A stretch of DNA of 64,000 nt from Cnuella takakiae (lineage in GTDB: Bacteria > Bacteroidota > Bacteroidia > Chitinophagales > Chitinophagaceae). The notes below the pieces were generated by a model, which worked only from the letters and a program-made list of their open reading frames with translations, was not told the DNA's origin and did no database searches. Positions 61,001-64,000 of this stretch are shown here, piece after piece. The stretch spans positions 178,146-242,145 of the forward strand of contig NZ_MTFE01000010.1 of assembly GCF_001953305.1 (NCBI RefSeq), written 5' to 3'. A program made the translations under genes and the position numbers. Positions within the stretch are counted from its first letter, which is position 1. Every line of letters begins with the position of its first letter.

Positions 61001-63361
61001 ATAAATCACCGGGGTGGATACCACAGGTGCCAGCGGCCTTGGGTTTACAGTGATGGTAAAACTCACCGGTGCACCGGGGCAGCTACCCAGGGGTGTAACG
61101 GTAATGGTGGCTACCTGTGGCGTGGTGCCGCTGTTGGCAACAGTAAAGCCCGAAATGGTACCATTACCACTGGCGGCAAGGCCGATGGCGGTATTGCTGT
61201 TTGTCCAGTTATAAGCAGTACCGGAACCAGTAAAAACGATCTGCGGTTGCGTACTGCCGGCGCAAAGCACCTTGTTGCCGGGATTGGTAACCGTTGATGC
61301 CGCTGTGATATTGAAAACCTGGTTGGCTGCCGTATTGCCGCATTCATTGCCTACCGTGAGTACCACCGTTTGCTGGCCGGTGCCACTATACTGTATGCTT
61401 CCGGGAGTTGCCGTAGCAGCGGATGCCGGTGCGCCGCCCGCAAAACTCCATGCATAAGTAAGGGGAGAAGTGCCGTAGCAGTTGTTAATAGCAGCAGCAG
61501 GACTGATACTTCCATTCTGGCAGATATTGGCAATGGCACCAATACTTACCCTAGGCTTGTCTTTTACCGTAACGGTTCGGGTAAATACCGCCGACGTGCA
61601 CAGCCCGCCGGGATTGATCACCTGAAGCCCGATGGTATACTCACCGGGGTTGACAAAACTGAATTGGGGACTAACCGAGCCATTGCTGGTATTACCGGTA
61701 AACGAATAGCCGGAACCACTGGTACCACAATTTTGCGGGTTGCTGTAGGTAACAGTCCACAGGTAACGGTAGGTGCCGCATAGCGGCGACCCCGAAGTGT
61801 TGGTAGTAGCCACAGCAAGGGGACCGCAGCCAATAGTATTATCAAGGGTAAAACTGGCAACGGGTGGCTCGTTTACACAAATGGTTTTGGTTACTTCCTG
61901 CGTGCCGCACAAGGGGTTACCGGTTTTGAGTTTGATGGTATAGGTGCCGGGGGCAGAGAAACGGAGGTTGATGGTTGCAGAACCTGCCATCCATAAAGAG
62001 GGATCTGTATTACTATTATCATTACCCAATTGGCCGGATGTTACAACCCAGCCAGTAGCAGGCGTAACACTCCATACCGATTTGCTGGGAACACAATTAG
62101 ACCCATTGATATAATTGCCGATAGTACCACTATTAGAAAAGGGTACATCCAACCCGGTACATACACTATCCTTAGGCGTGCTGATTACCGGTTGTGGACG
62201 TTCGGAAACATAAATGGGTACTACGGTTGCAGAGGAAGACTGACAAGGGTTAGAAGCGATGATTGTAGCCGAAAAAGAATTGTTGAACACCGGGTTCGAC
62301 CCGCTATTGGTATTACAAGAGGCCCTGTTGAAGGTATGCGTTACATCGGCCGGTGCAGGATGCGTGTAATTTATATCAGGTGTTCCATCATTGAAGTTAA
62401 CCTTATAGGAAGTACCCGGTGCATTGGCGCTGGTACTGGAGATTGGAAAGGTAAGCGTACTACCAGTGCAGATGGTGGTATTGCCCGGATTACCCAAACC
62501 CACTGCAGGGTTACTACCTACAAACACAGCATACTCAGCGCTGGCTACACAACCATTCTGACCAGTTACCTCAAACTTTAAATCCTTTGTACCCAGATTG
62601 TACGAGTGGGTTTGAATGCCAAAGCTGCTGCCGGTAAAGTCAGGCGTGTTATCGCCCCAAACAATTTTATAACTCGTATTGGCGGTAGTAGACTGGTTGG
62701 AAAAATTAAACAAATAAGAATTGACACCCGTGCACTGCTTGAAGTACGTTTTATTATCATAAGAGCTGGCACCCCCTGAGCCTTCCAAATCTGTTGAAGG
62801 CACCTGCTTCACTACAACCGTTTTTACCTCCTCATCCGTGCAGCCATCCGCATTGGTAACCGTCAAACGCACGGTAAAATTTTGGTTGTTATTGCCAATC
62901 ACATTATTGATAAAGCGGTGGGTGGGACTTGCCAAGGTACTGGTATTGGTTGCCCCAGCGGCATCGCCAAAGTTCCAGGCATAACTAAGCCCTGTGCCGG
63001 TAGATGTATTGGTAAAAGCAACCGCAGTATTGGCACACAAATTATTTGCGAAACTGAAGTCGGCTACCGGCACGGAGCTTTCTGCCAATACAAAAGCCGG
63101 AGAAGTTGTGGGTGTGCCCCCTAGTGTTTCTATTACCTCGTAAGAACCAGAAGCAGTAGCTGTGTATGTACTGGCAGTAGCAGTGGGAATCTCAGCACCA
63201 TCTTTTTTCCACTTATAGGTAGCCCCGGCTACCGGGTTTTGTACCCGCAGGGTAGTTGTTCCGCTGGCGCCACAAAGTGGGCCAGAAGCAACAATGGTTT
63301 GGCTGTACAGGGTTACGGACAGGATAAGGGTCAGGATCAGGCCCAGGGTCTTTTTCATCAA
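55001..63361 (-). CDS. Giant T9SS adhesin with PKD and Ig-like repeats, SprB-like (2786 aa)
   Basis: It is secreted (MMKKTLGLILTLILSVTLYS leader) and probably surface-exposed. PKD-type domains are found at the beginning (VADFSFANNLCANTAVAFTN) and middle. A 90-100 residue Ig-like module recurs at about residues 864, 953, 1048, 1138, 1513 and 1600 (CxGxxxxL, ATGG.GxxxYxWQ.S.DG..W..I.GA, FRR.V.S). PKD domains with WxFGDG motifs fill about 1780-2400, and three Cys-rich modules (WSPATGLSC..C) occupy about 2440-2700. The end is a gliding-motility-type T9SS type B sorting domain (FIPNAFTPDGDGVND, FNRWGEVVFE, YTYKGNTSLLK). Similar proteins mediate adhesion or gliding. It heads a three-gene unit with PorP/SprF and CAP genes. 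Confidence 0.93.
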   Translation of the reverse strand: MMKKTLGLILTLILSVTLYSQTIVASGPLCGASGTTTLRVQNPVAGATYKWKKDGAEIPTATASTYTATASGSYEVIETLGGTPTTSPAFVLAESSVPVADFSFANNLCANTAVAFTNTSTGTGLSYAWNFGDAAGATNTSTLASPTHRFINNVIGNNNQNFTVRLTVTNADGCTDEEVKTVVVKQVPSTDLEGSGGASSYDNKTYFKQCTGVNSYLFNFSNQSTTANTSYKIVWGDNTPDFTGSSFGIQTHSYNLGTKDLKFEVTGQNGCVASAEYAVFVGSNPAVGLGNPGNTTICTGSTLTFPISSTSANAPGTSYKVNFNDGTPDINYTHPAPADVTHTFNRASCNTNSGSNPVFNNSFSATIIASNPCQSSSATVVPIYVSERPQPVISTPKDSVCTGLDVPFSNSGTIGNYINGSNCVPSKSVWSVTPATGWVVTSGQLGNDNSNTDPSLWMAGSATINLRFSAPGTYTIKLKTGNPLCGTQEVTKTICVNEPPVASFTLDNTIGCGPLAVATTNTSGSPLCGTYRYLWTVTYSNPQNCGTSGSGYSFTGNTSNGSVSPQFSFVNPGEYTIGLQVINPGGLCTSAVFTRTVTVKDKPRVSIGAIANICQNGSISPAAAINNCYGTSPLTYAWSFAGGAPASAATATPGSIQYSGTGQQTVVLTVGNECGNTAANQVFNITAASTVTNPGNKVLCAGSTQPQIVFTGSGTAYNWTNSNTAIGLAASGNGTISGFTVANSGTTPQVATITVTPLGSCPGAPVSFTITVNPRPLAPVVSTPVIYCQNTTAPPLTATAAAGNSLTWYTNSNLTGGSATAPTPLTNTVVNTPYYITQTDGTCISPIATIMVQVQAAITGNSIGSSHSICLGSTANSLNPSQSPSGGLGSFTYQWQSSTDGGATWANIGGAASSSYNPGALTATTHFRRLVSSGSCVDNPSNVVVVTVQPALSGFGLNTTTTPICTGPSPVVIDGQTATGGGGAITYTWQESANGSTGWTIIAGATGEDYTVPAISAIRYYQRITQGANCSATSTVIQVQPGIVQSNINAVAAVCAGSPSARLQASQAPTGGQGNYGFQWQSSADGTANWTNIAGATQSFYDPGVLGATTYFRRMVSSGVCADNASNVVEVLVAPAITDYALHTGNLVVCAGQVPSLLDGKTATGGGGSVTYQWQVSADGGATWANIAGATSEDFQPAVLTATRHYKRIAKTSICSVESEVIEILVNPVPVLAAPASQVLCKDANFGGLNFSATPAGTISYAWTNSNTAIGLAASGSGPLPAFTAINTNAGKVPEVANITITSTRSANGISCAGTPVNFTLTVLPLVTVQPIADITLCSGGSQAAITPVHDAGNYTNSVIQYQWTVTGTGINLNNGSGAVIPAFTATNNGTTDLVATITLTPLYQLGAASCPGTPISFQVTVKPGTPMANAGPDQNLCAASSYTMQATAPAFGSGQWQLQSGPQVTIVDPANPTTVINGLQLGNTYVFHWTVTGAPGCAPTQDDITIDIKPALTNTITTTPLTICSGQNITIAGQPATGGNGTPQYEWQFSTNRAAWSPINGQTSASLVYTPLQSGFVRRMVRSLPCTDPGQEVAVTVQAAVSNNTISASQTLCIGNPTQLLVGSDPAGANGAFLYQWEQSANGVNWTIIPGAVSRDYQPGTLSATTHFRRIVASNLCAGPQSNTSQAVIITINPDAVASFRTSRDTACAPFAINSSVVVLQPDATRNGSYQWYANGNLLGSGNSFPGYVLQGSNDFVDIKLKAISRYGCKADSMERRLYTYTNPQPAFTLNTTGGCGPLTVQFSNTTPNAGQYRFYWNFGNGRSSTLAQPGAILFASNPSFGDTTYTVTLHAISACDTFRVSQQVRVGSVPKALFTPSKTVGCSPMQVSFRNTSRGIGNSYTWDFGDGTIANRSNADTISHTFITSVRDTFFVKLVATNTCGTDTARFAVVVSPNTIVLDFAVNGNEQAGCTPHTVRFINNTRGAASFRWDFGDGDILSTTRNQDTVSHLYRQPGNYLVRLFATNGCTDTSSTEAVTVYPKPKAAFNAGQYTLCIGEGVQFQNNSDSATGYAWQFGDGATSTATNPVHQYRNPGLYTVLLTSLRANSAGSVCPDSVAQQINVVRSQAGWFTAFDTVSACAPLTVTFTNRNTPATSAVWNFGDGTTATGDVVTHTFKEAGIYAVQLVAQAPGGCVYQTQRTVTLNGPRGVLQYSNAILCNDNAVRFQVQASGTDTLVWNFGDGVVLKTTTNVVYHAYANGGKYRPSVTLLNRAGCSVLLQGSDSISVDKVKADFTFVEDRFCGGTTLQFREGARAYSGQAAATWKFGDGATGAGVQPQHTYVNSGTFPVQLITTSMGGCRDTLTRFVPVKVNDIPAADIIAQALACTRSSTQFRSSIRAVDAIGSVNWSLSNGVQSNTAAFDYTFARAGVYNMQLAVGTVNGCYDTASQTITINTSPDVSVSADKRLCLGEQTALSATGATRYSWSPIAGLSCTNCADPIAAPRVTTTYVVTGTNSAGCSQADTVLVSVIQPLQLRVSPSDSICIGSSTLLQASGATTYRWTPATGLSNAAIANPLARPDATTIYRVVGYDGFNCFTDTAFVTVAVGTEPTISLGPDLTLSTGTQLPLRTVVQNGPIRTWEWSPATDLSCTNCPLPTAYIRKDITYTVKGTTPYGCVDTDTLNIKVFCEGSQVFIPNAFTPDGDGVNDILMVRGKGIAMVKTFRVFNRWGEVVFEKSSFRPNDPTYGWDGKVRGVAGQPEVYVYTAEVVCDNGGTYTYKGNTSLLK

Positions 63362-63713
63362 TAGCAGTTAGTAAGAAAAGGAGAACAGACAGCAAGATAT
63401 TACCGGAAAGGGATATAAACTGATCAGTATAAAAATAAGACAGGGCAAAAAATACAAATGCGTATTTATACTTACAACCGTATTGCTATAAACTTAAAGA
63501 CGGCAAAGTTGCTGAAGGAAATGCTGTATACGCTGTACCTATATCAATTACCTGTTCCAAACAGGACATAGCATTTCAGCCGCTGTTGCTTTTGCAGCAT
63601 TGGCTACGGTGCGCTGGCCCGCCAACGGCTTTGGTCCAGGCTCACTCCAGCCTTATTGGTAATCCATGGCAACTGGCCGGCCGGAACACCATGAACGGGA
63701 GAAGAAAGCAGGT
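63362..63713. other. Upstream region of the adhesin
   Basis: This is 352 bp, AT-rich near the adhesin start, with no gene. The adhesin's probable promoter (63475-63507) is inside. The terminator of the AI-2E gene would lie at its right end but was not seen. Confidence 0.5.
63475..63507 (-). promoter_or_regulatory. Candidate promoter of the adhesin operon
   Basis: On the minus strand, TTTG (63507 to 63504) is followed after 21 bp by TACGGTTG (63482 to 63475). The Bacteroidota consensus is TTTG, about 19-21 bp, TAnnTTTG, so one base in the -7 element differs. It is about 114 nt upstream of the adhesin start. Confidence 0.45.
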
Positions 63714-64000
63714 TTACTGCTCCTTTTTCCGGTAAACGATGGCTTCGATCCTTGCGGGAAGGGCGGCATCGGCAGGCAGCCGGTTTTCATAAAAATTCTC
63801 GTAATAAGCCTTGATGATGGCAGTGAGTGGGGTGGCCAGCAGGATACCGGCAAATCCAAAGGCTGCACCCATGGCCAGCACCATGAACAGGATGGGTACC
63901 GGGTGGATGTTCATGGTATTGGCGCGGAGTGGCGGCATCACGAAATCGGCCATAATCTCGTCCATGGCAATATAGAAAACAGCCACCCAGATGGCGGTGG
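63714..64000 (-). CDS. AI-2E family membrane transporter, C-terminal fragment
   Basis: The last 95 residues of a minus-strand gene cut by the right edge; the frame stays open to base 64000. The fragment shows the end of the AI-2E/PerM fold: a membrane segment with MNIHPVPILFMVLAMGAAFG, FAGILLATPLTAIIKAYYE, and a short polar tail ending YRKKEQ. Members are multi-pass proteins, some exporting AI-2 or acting as sodium/proton antiporters. The role here is unknown. It stops 352 bp before the adhesin gene. Confidence 0.85.
   Translation of the reverse strand, partial: TAIWVAVFYIAMDEIMADFVMPPLRANTMNIHPVPILFMVLAMGAAFGFAGILLATPLTAIIKAYYENFYENRLPADAALPARIEAIVYRKKEQ

Noticed and set aside
63444-63460. 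Second promoter-like TATTTTTTG motif upstream of the adhesin (minus strand)
   Set aside because: The TA-to-TTTG spacing is one base too long for the consensus and no -33 element stands at the right distance. The motif at 63475-63507 fits better.
1-64000. tRNA, rRNA, riboswitch, integrase or transposase genes
   Set aside because: None was recognised by eye. Short or divergent RNA genes could be missed without a covariance search.

Overview
The window reads as chromosome of a Bacteroidota bacterium, most likely a soil or plant-associated member of the Chitinophagaceae or a relative. The evidence is a SusC/SusD pair, a hybrid two-component regulator fused to an AraC domain, several secreted proteins with type IX secretion (T9SS) C-terminal signals, a PorP/SprF protein beside a giant PKD-domain adhesin, TAnnTTTG-like promoter elements, and many dispersed intergenic palindromes. 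The base composition looks GC-rich for the phylum by eye, except for a less GC-rich block at about 46-54 kb. The exact genus cannot be told from the sequence.

Layout. 1-15.6 kb is a polysaccharide utilization locus on the minus strand. In transcription order it holds a hybrid sensor/AraC regulator, a GH31 enzyme with a PA14 insert, SusC, SusD, a surface glycan-binding lipoprotein, and a GH2 enzyme cut by the left edge. The enzyme set fits xyloglucan side-chain removal (alpha-xylosidase plus beta-galactosidase). No backbone-cutting endoglucanase is visible inside the window. 15.9-18.7 kb (plus strand) has a triple-PAS cytosolic histidine kinase without a partner regulator and a small exported HExxH protein. 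18.8-27.8 kb has a GH3-type acyl-adenylating enzyme, a pectinesterase-like beta-helix protein, a membrane protein, a peptidoglycan-binding protein and a GH95 fucosidase. 28-45.5 kb has a T9SS beta-propeller protein, a Cu/Zn superoxide dismutase lipoprotein, a TonB-dependent receptor, a cytoplasmic alpha-amylase, a GH5-like enzyme, and a very large secreted amylase-like protein with four tandem starch-binding-type modules.

46.2-53.2 kb is a run of short, mostly unrecognised minus-strand genes (a J-domain membrane protein, an SH3-like protein, a DUF3293 protein, a phosphodiester glycosidase and others). It looks like an accessory region. 53.2-63.4 kb is a compact three-gene unit: a 2786-residue T9SS adhesin, a PorP/SprF-type outer-membrane protein, and a CAP-domain secreted protein. 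The right edge cuts an AI-2E family membrane protein.

Intergenic DNA is unusually rich in palindromes. At least five dispersed repeat families occur. Some form terminator-like hairpins between convergent genes. In three places repeat DNA appears to have run into coding sequence: the 3' end of the HExxH gene, the stop codon of the beta-helix gene, and the 5' end of the PorP gene. No rRNA, tRNA, CRISPR array, transposase, integrase or phage gene was found.
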